The notes: generated by a model not told the origin, from the sequence alone. 64,000 nucleotides of DNA from Trichosphaerium sp. ATCC 40318 (GCA_038496445.1 JALMLS010000538.1:186001-250000); one strand, 5' to 3'. Shown: positions 1 through 12,219, counted from the stretch's first letter. Numbers and translations: made by a program.

Positions 1-494
1 ACCAATACACTAAGCTTAAATCAACACACTACGTAGCTAATAAGTACAAAAGTAGAGGAATACCATGTCATATTACCACGAATAGCTGTGTAATAACTAC
101 TGTAGTGAGTGCTAAAAGCTATTAAACGCCACCAAATAATTTAAAGACGACAGACTTAGCTACAGTAGTAGAGAAGATGTTATTGTAAATTTGATAAATT
201 CATTGTAAGCAAGTAAAACCAGCATGAAGATAACAAAGGGCATCAATCGGACAACGACAGACATGTATTTTAATTCAAGCCTTTTTTGTGTTTACATGCC
301 TTTCTCTATGTTCAGGTAGAACGCACCATGTTCTATTAAGCACACGGAATACTTGCAACAGGATTAGAATATATTCCGTTCCTGTATAATCACGTGACAA
401 TTGGTATCTTGCTTCAGCACATTTACGAAATAGAAACTGGTATGAGGGAATTGTTTATTCTTTGCAAATGAGGCGTGAGGTATTAGTTTTTGCT
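1..494. other. Intergenic, no gene seen
   Basis: AT-rich sequence with no convincing reading frame. It lies downstream of the SPRY-domain gene on the minus strand. A CACGTG palindrome occurs at 391. Confidence 0.5.
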
Positions 495-1616
495 TTAGTC
501 AACAATGAGTATGGAACAGGAGTCATTAGCGCTCACAGCAAAGTAGTAAGAGTCGAACTTTTCACCTAGATCTTTAGGAGGTGTTTTGACCTGCTTTCCT
601 CCTATCAAGAAAGAAACCTTTTTGTGTTCCATATCTATTGTTACTGTAACAATATCGCCCTTGTTAAACCCTTCTCCCCTGTAGCATTTCGTAGTTATCA
701 TTTTATTTTGAATTACTTCACCAGATAAAGAGATACCAACACCATTGCTATTTACTTCACTACCCAACCTGCTTTGCAGGGAGAACTTTTCGCAAGGTAC
801 AATCCCTAGTCTAAGTGACTGTGAGACGTCAAGGACCCTGTTGGAAAGGATTATTAGAATCGTCATCATCTCAAATGACACGTACTTGAAGGCAACACTT
901 TTTTTGCCTTTGGACACTGAAGGTTCGAGAAGAGCAACACCTGGTACTAGTCAGTTACTTGTAAGGTTGAAATTGTCTTCGAAAAACAAGGAAGGCGTAC
1001 ATTCACGTCCTTTTTTCATAGTTGCAATGTTACCAAGTACATTCAAACTCCAAACCTGAAAATACTTAAATTGGTATCACATGATAATTTCTTTGTTCTA
1101 AAAATTTTTGTAGTACTTTGTTCTTGTTCTTGCTATCCGCGCTGAATCTTGGTAAATCAGCTTTAAGAACCAAATTTACTGGGTCACATTCTTTTATGTT
1201 CAACCGTAAAGTGAGCTGTTGAGCGTTAACAGACGCAATCTCACAGGTGACCAAGTTATTCATCTAGGCAGATGGTGAATTTAACGACATATCCCACAAC
1301 CCCACTTTGCTCCACAAACAAGAAAATTAGCGTACTTTATTAGATCCTTTCTTTAGCTGGGCTGTGTAAAGCGATGAGATGTTTGTGTTAACTGTTTGGG
1401 TAACCACGTACCTAGAAGGAATCCAAGAGTAGGCATCATTCCATTCGATAGTTCTGATATCTTGTCGTCATCTATCAAGTCCAGAGTGTACTTGGAGGCC
1501 GTTATACGCACATAAGCTTCTGGTACAAAGCGCTTTACAATGAATTCAATGCCATCTACGGTGAATATGAGGTCCATTTGTTGCGTTGTGTTGAGAGTTT
1601 GAAAAAAATGCTGCAT
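495..1616 (-). CDS. SPRY-domain protein, five exons
   Basis: Joining exons by frame gives one continuous protein of about 250 residues. The first exon runs MQHFFQTLNTT... to GFLL. It is followed by AQLKKGSNK, then MNNLVTCEIASVNAQQ...NKNK, then VWSLNVLG, then VALLEPSVSKGKKSVAF, and finally a long exon with GDIVTVTIDMEHKKVSFLIGG and YYFAVSANDSCS. That last exon has the pattern of the C-terminal half of SPRY/B30.2 domains, which are protein-binding beta-sandwich modules. Introns begin GTACGT, GTACGC, GTACTA, GTAACA and GTACGT. A TGA seen in the raw frame near 930-950 falls inside the predicted GTAACA intron, so it need not be a stop. The N-terminal region is not recognised. A degraded inverted copy lies near 44.2-45.2 kb. 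The binding partner cannot be told. Confidence 0.6.
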
Positions 1617-3398
1617 GAATTGCTGCCAACTTTTCAGAAAAATTCGGAGTGTAATAGCCGAATACGCTTCAATTCTCTTCGTTGAAAAAGTAACTAATTA
1701 TTGGCTCGTTGTGTAAGAGTCTTCTAGATCTAGACTAGCATCTAAGTATGTCAATACGATGTTTTTACCTCACAAAACAGGTTGAAACATTGCTGCATCC
1801 AATCTTTTCCGGCACGTAATATAAACGACACAATTAGGCTTTTCTGTCTGCAGTTTGCTCAGTGAGTTATGTATGCTTCCACGAATTTGTTCAGTTCTTA
1901 GAGAAACAAAAGAGTTGAATGATGTTGGCATTGAACATTGTATTTTATTGGTACCAATACCATCTGTGATCTGTTGGCTTACATCCAAAGTTAGAAACCG
2001 TCACAAAGTGTGTAGAGCCAGATTATGTAAGCACTCCACTATTAAAACAAAATTATTTTGATGTTGAAAATAGTTTTTTATGATTGACGCTTGAGTAAAT
2101 AGTAGCCATACATACTGTAAATAATATATAGAGAGTATGAAACATTCACCAACAGTGATGTAGCCTACAATGACTCTAAAAAATAGTTTAATTTAGGGAC
2201 TTTTTAAGCATTGTTTAGCTAAGTTATACTTATTGCACACATTATCAATTATGTTTTCATCACTTTGAGTAGGTGTCAATGGTCGCATTTAATAGCCTCA
2301 AAGCATGTTATTGAAAAGTAAACGCACAATAAAGTGCGTCAAATGTGGGAGTTTGTTGAATGATATTTGATGAAACAAAAGGTTTACTATTCTACACTGA
2401 TGTTATATGTTATGTTCTACACTTTTCTTCATTAGAAAATGAGTATATGGCATAGTGGTGCCACTATGATCAATTGTAAAAATACACATGCCAATAGCGT
2501 TTGCACCAAAAGTACTCACTTACATTTTTTTTTTCCCAAAGTTATCAAACAATCAATTTTACATCTCAGTTATTGCCACCGATATACTCACATGTGTTGC
2601 AAGTGATGTATTTTAGCTGGCACGTTTATGTGTTTTTAAAAATGGCCCAGTTTTCTACAGCTGGAATTTTTCATAAAACCAATATTAAAGGCTAGGGCCA
2701 AAACGGTCCAAACCGTGACTATGTAGAAACAGAAGTATATGATCTGTTTATATAGTTTAGAGAATATCGATGGCATTGCCTGGCATTATACCTTTTTCTT
2801 GCCTTTTTGTTTTAAACAGAGTTTTATGCTTGGAAACGCATATTCTACGCACGAATAACGCTTGTATAGTATTGTTCTTTGATTTTAAAGAGCAATTAAC
2901 TTTTTTAGCCACTAAACGCTGTAAAACACTTATAACTTCAGTTCCTACATATTTGGAACAATTAAAAGGCTGTGTAATGTGCAGGCATCATGAAACCGTG
3001 TTCAAGGAGTTTATGTTGCTGCTTTCCTTTTAAGGCAAACAGTTTTTGCTTTTAAGTAAGTACTTTTTTCCGTGCTTACAACGTAATCTTATGCTCTCAC
3101 ACTCCACTGCCTTGTTTAACAGCATCTTTTAAAGCCGATAAGCATGTGTGGAATGCTTACGTAATCTGGCTCTAGTTAATTAGCTATAGGTTCTAACCTG
3201 TATTGTCTGATCCTTTTTCATTCTTGTTACAATGGCGGAGCACCAACAACATAGCACGCTCGATCCGAACAGCGGTGAAATCTTAGGCAGCGTTTTTCTA
3301 CCTGACTATTCTGAACGTACTCGGTCTTGACTGTTCTTGACAATCAACACTTCAGAGAATTCTCAGGAAGTTGTGTTAACTATTTGTTACAAATAACG
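1617..3398. other. Long intergenic region, no supported gene
   Basis: Only short, low-complexity frames are seen on either strand and none forms an exon chain with its neighbours. The stretch 3230-3330 just upstream of the polymerase gene is less AT-rich and probably holds its 5' UTR and promoter. Confidence 0.4.
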
Positions 3399-5217
3399 AT
3401 GGCTGAGAAGAAGAGAAAGAGTACTACGCCTGTGAAGGGAGAAAAGGCAGCAAAGAAGGCCAAGACAGCCTCTACTAGCAAAGGCAAAGGATTTGCAATT
3501 GCTGGCCTCGAAAACCAAAATGCATCGTTTGAAAACTTCAATAAGGAGCTTTGTGGCATGCTTGTGGGTATGCATCGATTTTCATGTCGGTTAAGCTTAC
3601 AGTTTGAAGAATTGGGTGAAATAGAGAAGAGTAAAGGTGACGTAGTGCGTTGGAAGTCATACACGACAGCAGCTGCCCAATTAAGAGGGTAATTATTGGA
3701 ATTTTTGGATTTTTTCCGTTAAACGCACTGCTGAATAACCGCAGGTATCCAAAGAAGATCGAGTCAGGAAAAGAAGCTAAAAGTACATCGTTACGATCAA
3801 AAAGCGTAAACTTACCTCTGTTGTAGAGTTAAAGGGTATAGGTGTAAAAATAGCAGCTAAAATACAACAATACGTTGATACAGGCACAATCCCAAAGTAT
3901 TAACTCTAAAACGCCACAAAACCTCATTTCCCTGCGTAGGCTTGTAAAAGAACTCGCCAGACCAGAAATCCAAGCTCTAAAAAAATTAACGAGCATACCA
4001 GGAGTTGGGTACGCTTTTTTTTATCGTCAACAGTCCTTTTGCACTTACTACTGATTTAAAAAATCCTGTCAACCTTTATTTTTGGTTTTTGATCAAAAAC
4101 CTCTGAAAAACTAATGTCATTTTCAACAGTCCTGTTGCTGCCGCAAAATGGTTTACAGATCTCGCTGTCTGTGATATCGAAACACTTCGTGTAGCTGTCA
4201 GTAAGGGCGATATTGTATTGACTTCACACCAAAATGTTGGTACGTCACGTGTTAATCACGTGAAGAAAAATTATAAAAATCGATCAAACTTGTTGACATT
4301 TGGTTGATTTATTGTTATTCAAGGTGTAACGTACTATGAGGATTTGATGGAGCGTATTCCAAGAAAGGAAGTTACAAAGCTTGCAAAATATGTGTTTGAT
4401 GTTTGTAAAGAAATTGATCCAAAAATAACAGCACAAGTGTGTGGTAGTTAGTACGTGATATCTTGTTTGCAGTTTATGTTATTTTGGATTACTGGGTCAT
4501 TATTGTTTACAACTTAAAAATAGTCGAAGAGGAAATGATACATCCGGTGATTTAGGTAAGAAATCAAGCCAAAAACAATTCTTTCCAAAAAAAAATCCGA
4601 AATGTTAACCTTTGTCTAGATGTCTTGCTAATGCACCCTGATTTCAATAACGCTGCAAAAAAGAAAAAGAACTTTCTAAATATATTACCACGTATAATCA
4701 AAAAGCTTAAGGAACAAGGTATGTATCCGAGCAATGTCTCCAGAAATCTTGTAAAGAGAAAATATTTTTGATATCTGTTTGAAAAAACCAACTCACAAAA
4801 AATCTCTTCGTAGAATTCCTTGTTGCTGATATGTCCAATGGTAATGTTAAATACATGGGCGTGTGTCGCTTGCCTGATAAGAATGCTAAAGCGAGACATA
4901 TTGATCTTAAACTGTTTCCTACAGAGGCTTTTGTTCCTGCTCTTCTTCATTTCACTGGATCTGCAGAACATAACAGACAGATGAGTTGTATTGCTATTCT
5001 CAATGGATTTATGTTGAACGAGTATGAACTACGTCCAGTCGGAGAGAATGGTACAAAGGGTGATTCTATACCAGTCACTTGTGAAGAGGTACGGCTAGAC
5101 AACATTTTGTGAAACCAAAAAATTTAAACAACATTTCTAACTTGGTGTTTGTACAAATAGGACATCTTTGAGATGTTGGGAGTACCTTATCGTGAACCAA
5201 GCCAAAGAAACTTGTAA
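3399..5217 (+). CDS. POLB: DNA polymerase beta (family X)
   Basis: Base-excision-repair DNA polymerase expected to fill short gaps in the nucleus. About nine exons join in frame. A basic N-terminal tail (KKRKSTTPVKGEKAAKKAK), likely a nuclear signal, leads into the 8-kDa lyase-type domain with a helix-hairpin-helix (LKGIGVKIAAKIQQY). A second helix-hairpin-helix follows (LTSIPGVGPVAAKW). The family X catalytic signature GSYRRGNDTSGDLDVLL supplies two metal-binding aspartates, and RHIDLKLFP supplies the third. The end (DIFEMLGVPYREPSQRNL) matches the usual polymerase beta C-terminus. There is no BRCT domain, which argues against polymerase lambda, mu or TdT. Introns start GTAATT, GTACAT, GTATTA, GTACGC (4009), GTACGT (4240), GTACGT (4451), GTAAGA, GTATGT and GTACGG (5089). 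Start ATG at 3399; a longer reading from 3327 looks like 5' UTR. It converges on SDE2. Confidence 0.92.
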
Positions 5218-5619
5218 AAACAAACCAACGCTGCAGACAAAATAAAATAGTTTGTTACATTGCACACTAAGATTATTCGGTACTCTCACTATGTTCAAAT
5301 ACGCCAAGTGCTTTTTGAAAGCTTTTTGCTTTTACTGCATTCTTCTGTTACAGCCATGTGCGTCAAAGTTGGCGACCAAAAAGTTTAATAAGTATGAACA
5401 TAAACACGCAACGCGAACACCTGAAATAAGTGACACACGTCAGAATGTGCACTCTCATAGAATTATGACAACGTAAAGTGCGCTTATGTAACGAGTAAGA
5501 AAATTAACACGTGCCGAACGATCTCTTTTTACACAAATTTTATTTTTATTTTTTTTGAATCTTTTCTGTTTTGTCAATTGTTTGCAAGTTTAACACCTTC
5601 TGTTTTCTTGAAGATGAAT
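5218..5619. other. Intergenic between convergent genes; weak small ORF
   Basis: An ATG at 5291 on the plus strand opens a frame of about 60 codons. It begins with a hydrophobic stretch (FCFYCILLLQPCAS) like a secretion signal and has a basic, His-rich tail. It overlaps the probable 3' UTR of DNA polymerase beta and has no family resemblance, so I do not call it a gene. The rest is 3' UTR-like AT-rich DNA. Confidence 0.25.
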
Positions 5620-6890
5620 CTATTTACGTCTTCTCTTCTTTGCCAGTAGATTCTTTGGTATCTCATCTAACCCTTTAATCGAAAATAGCCTGTTTGCGCG
5701 CTGCTCTAAAGTTCCACCACATTTCATCCCTCTTAGTGTAAGTTGAGTCTTTAAATCATCCAAACCAAGTTTCTCAAGTGATTTACTTGATGAGAAGTCA
5801 TCCAAATCTACTTTTTCGACCTAAACAAAATAACTTTCAGCAAAAACCAAAAAAAAAAAGTTACCGTTTTTTACCTTTTTTTTTGGTTCTTCTTTAACTT
5901 CCTCAGCCGGTTTCTTAGATTTACTAGCTTCTTTCTTAGCTTTACTTTTTCCATCACCATTCAAACGTTGCTTTTTACGTGGTGGTGGGGATACATCCTC
6001 TTCTTCTTTTTCCTCCACACTTTTATCCTCTCCAGACTCACTATCATGGGATGGAGCGTCTTCTGAGTCAGCATCAGATTCAGAATCAGATAAATCATCA
6101 TAAGGTGTCCTAGAATCAAAAATCAACAAAGATTCATATCACCAAGGACCTCTAAAAACGAGGCAACAAATGCGCTGAAATGACGATTTCAAAAAAAAAT
6201 ACAAAAAAGGAGATTTTGTGGTTCTAGACGTACCAGAACTTTGGTTTTTTCTTTGGTTTCGGTTTTTGTGCTTTTTTCTTTGCTTCTAAAGCCTTTAAAC
6301 CTAAAAGAGTTACAAAACGGCCGTACGTTATCATAACAATCATACCTTTTTCCAGTGATACCTGTGAGTGCTTACTAACTTGCTCACGTTGCTCATGGAA
6401 CTCGTTTTGGTCAAACTGAAATTTTGGAACCTTAGGGCGTAGTGCTCTTTGTCTTGCTTTGTGTCTGGCAATATACTTGTCTTTGTTTAAGTCCCTGGTA
6501 GCGGTTAAATTAGTTTTATGTAAATGTAAGTGTAATTACGCACCAGTCTCTTTGTCGTTTCTCTCGTTTAACGTCGCGCAAGCGTCGCCCATTTAAATCT
6601 CTACAAGCACCGAAATTCGTTGTTTTTTTGACGAAACCGCGTGGACCGCCTCTTAAATTAGCACCAAAACCTCCCTTACCTCCTAAGAGGGAGAAATTTA
6701 ACGATAGGACATTAATTAAGCCTGTAAGCGTTTCTGAATCCCCAGGATATACGGTGCCATGTTTTAACGCCTGATACCGAGGTGGAATACCCGTTCGTTT
6801 ATGTATTGCTTCTTTTAACGCCCCAATAGATATGGAATCATTGATATTGAAATTTAGAGTATCTGAGCCAGTCTGTAAAAGAACTTGCAT
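5620..6890 (-). CDS. SDE2: SDE2 homologue: ubiquitin-like precursor with SAP domain
   Basis: Replication-stress and pre-mRNA splicing factor made as a precursor with a cleavable N-terminal ubiquitin-like fold. Residues 1 to about 70 form the ubiquitin-like domain, ending in the invariant cleavage motif [15 protein letters not shown]; in known homologues cleavage occurs after GG, leaving a Lys N-terminus. The diagnostic block [18 protein letters not shown] follows. After an exon rich in Arg/Gln/Lys come an acidic Ser-rich segment ([11 protein letters not shown]) and a Lys-rich segment, then the C-terminal SAP-type region [20 protein letters not shown]. The chain has about five exons; the first donor is GTGCGT at 6543. 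The order of parts matches animal and yeast SDE2. It diverges from prefoldin 5 across about 115 bp, so the two probably share a promoter region. Confidence 0.9.
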
Positions 6891-7005
6891 TGCTTTGGGC
6901 GTGAATACAACTGAGCTGTACGCCCAAGATTCTCGTTGACCTGTTTCGTTCTTTTTTGACGAAATTTTTTAGTCTTGTCAATATTTGTACAACAGAGAGC
7001 ACATA
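6891..7005. promoter_or_regulatory. Probable shared promoter of SDE2 and prefoldin 5
   Basis: About 115 bp separate the two divergent start codons, so both promoters and 5' UTRs must fit here or overlap. No TATA box is obvious. The call rests on gene arrangement only. Confidence 0.45.
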
Positions 7006-7782
7006 ATGGCTGAACAACAACAACAAGTAGTACAACTTGATTCTTTGACCATAGAGCAATTGAGAAGCTATGATCAAGCTCTAAAGGAGGTACAATTTTG
7101 TTTATCATCATTTCAAGGTTAAATATACGTAAAACTCACGCGTCAAACACCAGGAAGTAACAATTCTCGTTGATTCGCTAAAAAAGCTTGGTGCTGTACG
7201 TAACACATATAAAGAGGCCAGTGATTCTCTTAAAGACGTAACAGAAGGAAAAGGTTCGTTTTAAATCATAATGTAACATAAAAACGCTCACACGTACCAA
7301 AGATGATGAATGGATGATACCTTTAACTGATTCAGTACGTAATACAACCTGTTCATAAATCTTACAGCGCGTAAACAATGCGAACGCTACTAAACACCAT
7401 AGCGCGCTTTATAACATTAATTACGCTTCAAAACAGCAAATTTTATGTCCCATCCGTTTTAAAACTAAACGACACTCTAGCTTTACGTACCAGGTTCTCT
7501 TGTTGACGCCAATACAGTACTCATTGACATTGGCACCGGATTTTACGCTGAAAAGGTACGTCCGAACGAAAAACACATTCGTTTTTCTAAGACAGCTAAT
7601 AACCGGTTCTTTAGACAACAGAAGACGCTAAAAAACACTGGGGTAGAAAAACAGCAAGTCTTGAAGAAAAAATTAAAGAATACTCGGCTACTTTACAACA
7701 AAAGCAACAAAGCTTACAGGCTATTACACACCAACTCCAGGTAAAGATTATGGAACGTCTAAATCAGCAAGGTCAAGTATAG
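7006..7782 (+). CDS. PFDN5: Prefoldin subunit 5
   Basis: Subunit of the hexameric prefoldin co-chaperone that hands unfolded actin and tubulin to the CCT chaperonin in the cytosol. The exons join to a protein of about 155 residues. An N-terminal coiled coil (LTIEQLRSYDQALKEEVTILVDSLKKLGAVRNTY) is followed by the central hairpin PLTDS...VPGSLVDANTVLIDIGTGFYAEKT, which is the alpha-type prefoldin signature, and then by a C-terminal coiled coil (LEEKIKEYSATLQQKQQSLQAI). The length agrees with the family. Donors are GTACAA, GTTCGT-like and GTACGT types; acceptors are TAG or CAG. Start ATG at 7006 is the first in frame. Confidence 0.88.
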
Positions 7783-8142
7783 AAAAAAAGTTATGAAGCA
7801 AATAATAATAATAAAATATTGACAATCCCAAAAAATCGGTCACTTCCAGCTTTCTCTGAATGGATACAGCAACCGCAGTCAAAATTTGTCTGGGTGTAAA
7901 TGAAGGTATGGGAAGCTAATAATCAGGGGATTTTAGTCATGATTTGACACTTTGTTCGCTTGTAATCGTTTGAAAATTTTCGGATAAAACTTGTGCTTCT
8001 TTTTATTGATGATTGGCACAATCTGTTGAGAAAGGAAGTACCTAAATCAATTGTACTATTACCGTCAACACCTTTCCATATAACTAGAAGTTACCCATCA
8101 CGTGCATGCAGCCCCATTGGAATTGTAAATAACTACAGCGAG

Positions 8143-10761
8143 ATGAACTTTTTCACACCTTTGAAAGTATTGATACTCTCTTGTTTTTTATCCACCTGCT
8201 TTGGAGTATGCGTTCCTTACGTTATGAATGTAACAGGATCACCTAGTAGGTGCGTAATCATGTTTACAGACACTTATTTAAACAAACCAACAACTACCCT
8301 TTTTGAGGCGTTTTGGTGATGTCTATCACTACTTATGTGCGTATCAAAGGTGCGATACCATCATTGGAAGCAATCAACTAGTTTATTTGTCTGGAAATGA
8401 TACTCAAGTGAGTGTACAAGCGTAAGTAATTAGTTTTAATTAACAACAATAAAAAAAGAGATCGCGTTAAACGTGTGAGGATTTATTCACACGTGACAGC
8501 CGCTTTTATTCATGAAAAAATAATTTACATCTGCATCACACGTGATAAGACACATAACGTTTAATACAAGTTATTATTGATCTATGAAGCAAAATACACG
8601 TGATTTTAAACAACATAAAAAAACATTGTGCAATTTTTATTTCCTACCGTTTTTGTGGGTGCGCTAACTTGCTCGCAGAGACCTTGATGTTGCTTTAGAA
8701 GGTATAGATATTTTGGATGTTGTTGGTGGAGCTAGCTGTAAGTTGTTTGTTGTTCTCTATGCTTGTCAATCCAGTTTTAAACAATGCAATGATTCGTACA
8801 CCAACGGATTTATTTTACCCTGTGTTGAAACTTGTCATAATATTGCTATTCACTGCGAACCATTCCTGGCTTTTAGCTCTCTAGAACTTCCTGATTGCAC
8901 AAATGAAACTCTAGTATCGGATTGCAATATAACACAAGCTGATAATATAACAGGTTGAACACGACATTTTTTGAACAACAACGTTCTGACCTGTATAGTC
9001 GAAACTTTCAAGTGTCCTCCCAGATTATTTCGAGATGTCAAAAGTTCAATGATTACACCTTGTACTATGAGAAGTGTAAAATATTATACTAAAAAAACAC
9101 TCACCTAGACGAGGCACCATGCTGGACCTGTCCAGCTCCGGCATATTCAGGTACTAAAAACTCAAACTTTGTGGCTTTCTATTAAACGACCAAATTCTAG
9201 ATTTCTCGACAATGCTTGTCAAATACTTCTCTATTGGTGTGTCTATTGGCGGGATGTTTGCTTCTCTATTTTGCTTCTTTGCTTTTGTAACAAGCAAAGA
9301 GTACGTATTGAACAATCGAATACAACTTGAATGAATGTTAAAAGACTTTGTTTAGGTTTAGAGCATTTCAAACACAATACTTCAGCATCTTAACAGCCGA
9401 CTCCTTTATTACTAGTTTATGTGTTTTTACGTCTAGTATTTTTCAAGAATTCTTTACGTGTGAGAGTAAAGCAAGATTAGCCCAAGCATGGCATTGGCCA
9501 TGCACTATCCAAGGTCGCTTATCTAAAAGTGTTACATATTCTAATCTTACTTTTTTCTTACTTTTCTTAGGTTTTTTGCTGATATTTGCTGGGAACCAAC
9601 TCATATTCTCCTGGGTTTTGATGGCGTTTAATGGAGCATATATTACCCTTAGAGGAGTTAAGATGATTAGTGGCAAATACCCATTGAACTATAGAATTGT
9701 ACAAAGTCATCTTTGGAAAACGTTTTAATTTGTTTGAAAAGCTATTGTTGATGCTTTCGCTCTAGGCAGTTTACAGCCTTTTATGGGGAGCCCCTTTAAT
9801 TTTGGCAGGTGGCGCCGTTGTTGGTGGATATATAGGAGGCATACCTGGTTTCACATTTTGCTTCAGTAAGTTGTAACGAAACCAATGTGTGCTGACTTAG
9901 CTCCCAAGTCACTGTACGCAACAGATGGGCACAGTGGGTGTTCTTTTTTGGGCCTATTGTACCTTGTTCTATTTTTGGTATTTGTAGTTTCTTGTACTTG
10001 ATATACCACTTGTACAACATGGCAAGCAAAAAGGTAAGTATTGTTCTCAACATTCAAAGCCTGGCAAAATTTCTGTCTCAGGACGTATCATAATGTTTAG
10101 GCTACAGTTTCTGCTAATGACTTCAAAAGGAGTAGAACTAGGAACCTAGTACTTGTTCATGTTATAACCTATTGGATGATTATGACATACATTTTAATGT
10201 ACACGTGATTTTTTTTTTAGTAGCTGTTTATGTTCTGTGATATTGTTGGTTCTTATCGTCCTATAGGTACCGGGTTTATATAGAATTAAATTTTATAGAC
10301 GTTGGTAATGAATATATTGATTGCTTTCGGACAGCTGTAGACATAGATGTATGCTTTCAAAATGAGAGCTTGAATATCCCAGCAACAATTATTTTTATTT
10401 TTTGCATTGGAGGTACTTTAACTCTTTTTGCAAAGTGCTCTAAGTCTTCAAATAACAACTAACATCATCAATTAATAACTCTTTTAAAAGGAAGCGGAAT
10501 TGCCTTATTTTCAGCGTTCATGTTTATGCGGTGCGTTCAAAACAAATCTTCTTTTTGCTATTCAGGTCAAATTTAACATATCACAGTTCTTTTCGTCGAC
10601 TAGTGGCAAGCTATTTTTCGGTGTTACAGCCTTATACAACATTTAAAAAGAAGGAAGAAGTATCTAAAGAACCAAAGTCTGCTATGACATCAAGTGGAGA
10701 AGAACTCGAAGGAAGAATAATAGAAATCCCTAAGGCTGGAAAACAAGCTTCTGTTGAATAA
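8143..10761 (+). CDS. Frizzled/Smoothened-like seven-helix receptor
   Basis: Plasma-membrane receptor-like protein. A signal peptide (MNFFTPLKVLILSCFLSTCFG) is followed by a Cys-rich domain with the spacing of Frizzled CRDs (YLCAYQRC, FKQCNDSY, LPCVETCHNIAIHCEPF, LPDC). Next comes a short linker (FKCPPRLFRDVKSS...PCWTCPAPAYS), also seen in amoebal frizzled-like proteins. Hydrophobic helices follow: IGVSIGGMFASLFCFFAF, FSILTADSFITSLCVF, FFLLFLGFLLIFAGNQ, LLWGAPLILAGGAVVGGYIGG, WVFFFGPIVPCSIFGIC, ATIIFIFCIGG and GIALFSAFMFM. The tail is cytosolic and Lys/Glu-rich. About eleven exons, with donors GTGCGT, GTAAGT, GTTGAA, GTACTA and GTACGT. An upstream in-frame extension to 7993 lacks a signal and is not preferred. 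The closest known class is the Dictyostelium fsl family, judged from memory of the pattern. Its ligand and pathway are unknown. Confidence 0.72.
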
Positions 10762-11202
10762 AACAATGCAATAAGACTACGAAAAGTTAAAGCCTATATT
10801 TGATTACTTATTCAGTAAACAATGTTGGAGGTGTACAATACATCAATGAAACAATATCTAAAACTGTAACTCCAGTTCATAAACATGAAACAAACTAAGC
10901 AATGCTTAAAAAGAACTGTCAAAACAAACAAACTAAAAAAGCACGTGTCGCTATTTTTGAAGAGATGGCCCGATGATGCGAAACAAACCCAATACTAACA
11001 CGCTCGATTACACATACATTCTTCTTCCTGGACAATCACGAGAACGCTGAGACCAACACCAAAAAACACCAAGCCCGCTTATTTGGTGCGCAGTTAAGCC
11101 AGATCGTAGCTGAAAACATACTGCTGACTGTATTTTAGCAGCTGCACAGCGCATTGACAATAGTAGTAAAGGTGCAACAGTTTTAGATTATATTGTAACG
11201 AA
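10762..11202. other. Intergenic; possible decayed coding fragment
   Basis: Less AT-rich around 10965-11195. Short stretches read like protein (NTLDYTYILLPGQSRER and ILAAAQRIDNSSKGATVLDY) but are separated by stops and frame changes. This could be a remnant of an older gene or the 5' region of the F-box/LRR gene. A CACGTG lies at 10942. Confidence 0.3.
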
Positions 11203-12219
11203 ATGGAAGGAGAACACACAGAAAATACAAGTCGCAGCCTCATTACGCTCCCAGTTGAAGTAATAGTTCATATTCTTAAGCAAGGGACATACACACTCAG
11301 TTCAGCCCAGACTTGCCGCCTACTCCGAGATATTGTTCATAACCACGTGGGATATAATATAATCTATGTTAAAAGCGAAAGGGAAATGAAAGCGCTTTCA
11401 GGAACGCCTTTACTTCGAAACACTGAAATTTATTTTGGGTACGGGTTCACTCCTAGTGACAGTCTCTTGCATTTACTTGCAGGCGTACATACAATTAGCT
11501 TATACGGTTGTAAAGGAATAACAGATGAGGGTATAAAGGCATTATCAGGCGTACATACTATTGATTTACGTGATTGCAAAAGTGTAACAGAAGAGGGTAT
11601 TAAGGCATTAGCAGGTGTACACGAGATTAATTTATCAAGAACACAAAATATGGTAACAGATGAATGTTTGAAGGCACTGTCAGGTGTACATACTATTAAT
11701 TTATGTGGCTGTAAAGTGACATACAAAGGTATCAAGGCGTTAGCTGGTGTATATGACATTAATTTATCACAAACAAACATAACAGACGAAGGTTTGAAAG
11801 TACTGGCAGGTGTACATTCAATCGACTTATTTGGGTGTAAAGAAATAACAGATGATGGCATCAAGGCATTGGCTGGCGTTCAAAGGATCCGATTGGTACG
11901 TACAAACGTTACAGATGAAGGCTTAAAGGCATTGGCTGGCGTGCACACCATCAAGTTAGGATTATGTAAATTGATTACAGATGAAGGCATCAAGGCATTG
12001 GCAGGTGTATATGATATTAATTTAATGGCTACAAATGTGACAGATGACGGATTGAAGGGATTGGCTGGTGTGCATTCAATCAACTTATTTGGGTGTAAAG
12101 AAATAACAGATGGCGGATTGAAGGCATTGGCTGGTGTGCACAATATCACGTTGACGTTTTGTAGAGCAATATCAGATGAGGGCATTAAGGCTTTAGGAAG
12201 TGCAAATATTACCATGTAA
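11203..12219 (+). CDS. F-box and leucine-rich-repeat protein
   Basis: A single exon of 338 residues. The N-terminus (SLITLPVEVIVHILKQGTYTLSSAQTCRLLRDIV) has the LPxEVIxxIL pattern of an F-box, which would bind Skp1 in an SCF ubiquitin ligase. The rest is about ten leucine-rich repeats of 20-24 residues with the core ITDEGIKALAGVHTINLxxC, probably the substrate-binding face. The repeats are very alike at DNA level, which suggests recent internal expansion. A relative on the opposite strand at 45.6-46.9 kb shares the repeat core. Proteins with near-identical 'GVHTINL' repeats are known from amoebae and giant viruses. The lack of introns among intron-rich neighbours is compatible with transfer or retroposition but does not prove either. 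The target is unknown. Confidence 0.82.
   Translation: MEGEHTENTSRSLITLPVEVIVHILKQGTYTLSSAQTCRLLRDIVHNHVGYNIIYVKSEREMKALSGTPLLRNTEIYFGYGFTPSDSLLHLLAGVHTISLYGCKGITDEGIKALSGVHTIDLRDCKSVTEEGIKALAGVHEINLSRTQNMVTDECLKALSGVHTINLCGCKVTYKGIKALAGVYDINLSQTNITDEGLKVLAGVHSIDLFGCKEITDDGIKALAGVQRIRLVRTNVTDEGLKALAGVHTIKLGLCKLITDEGIKALAGVYDINLMATNVTDDGLKGLAGVHSINLFGCKEITDGGLKALAGVHNITLTFCRAISDEGIKALGSANITM

Noticed and set aside
925-960. In-frame TGA shared by both SPRY copies, considered as recoding, a second selenocysteine or an 18-nt intron
   Set aside because: A normal-length intron from GTAACATTG to CTAGTACCAG removes it and leaves a good SPRY reading (NVLG/VALLEPSVSKG). No special mechanism is needed.
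3230-3330. A short coding exon upstream of DNA polymerase beta (ACAATGGCGGAGCACC)
   Set aside because: The ATG at 3233 opens a short frame that does not join the polymerase in frame through a plausible donor. It is more likely 5' UTR or an upstream ORF.
11430-12215. Long minus-strand frames opposite the F-box/LRR gene
   Set aside because: They are antisense shadows of the repeat; the Pro/Ser/Ile-rich pattern is the complement of the LRR codons.
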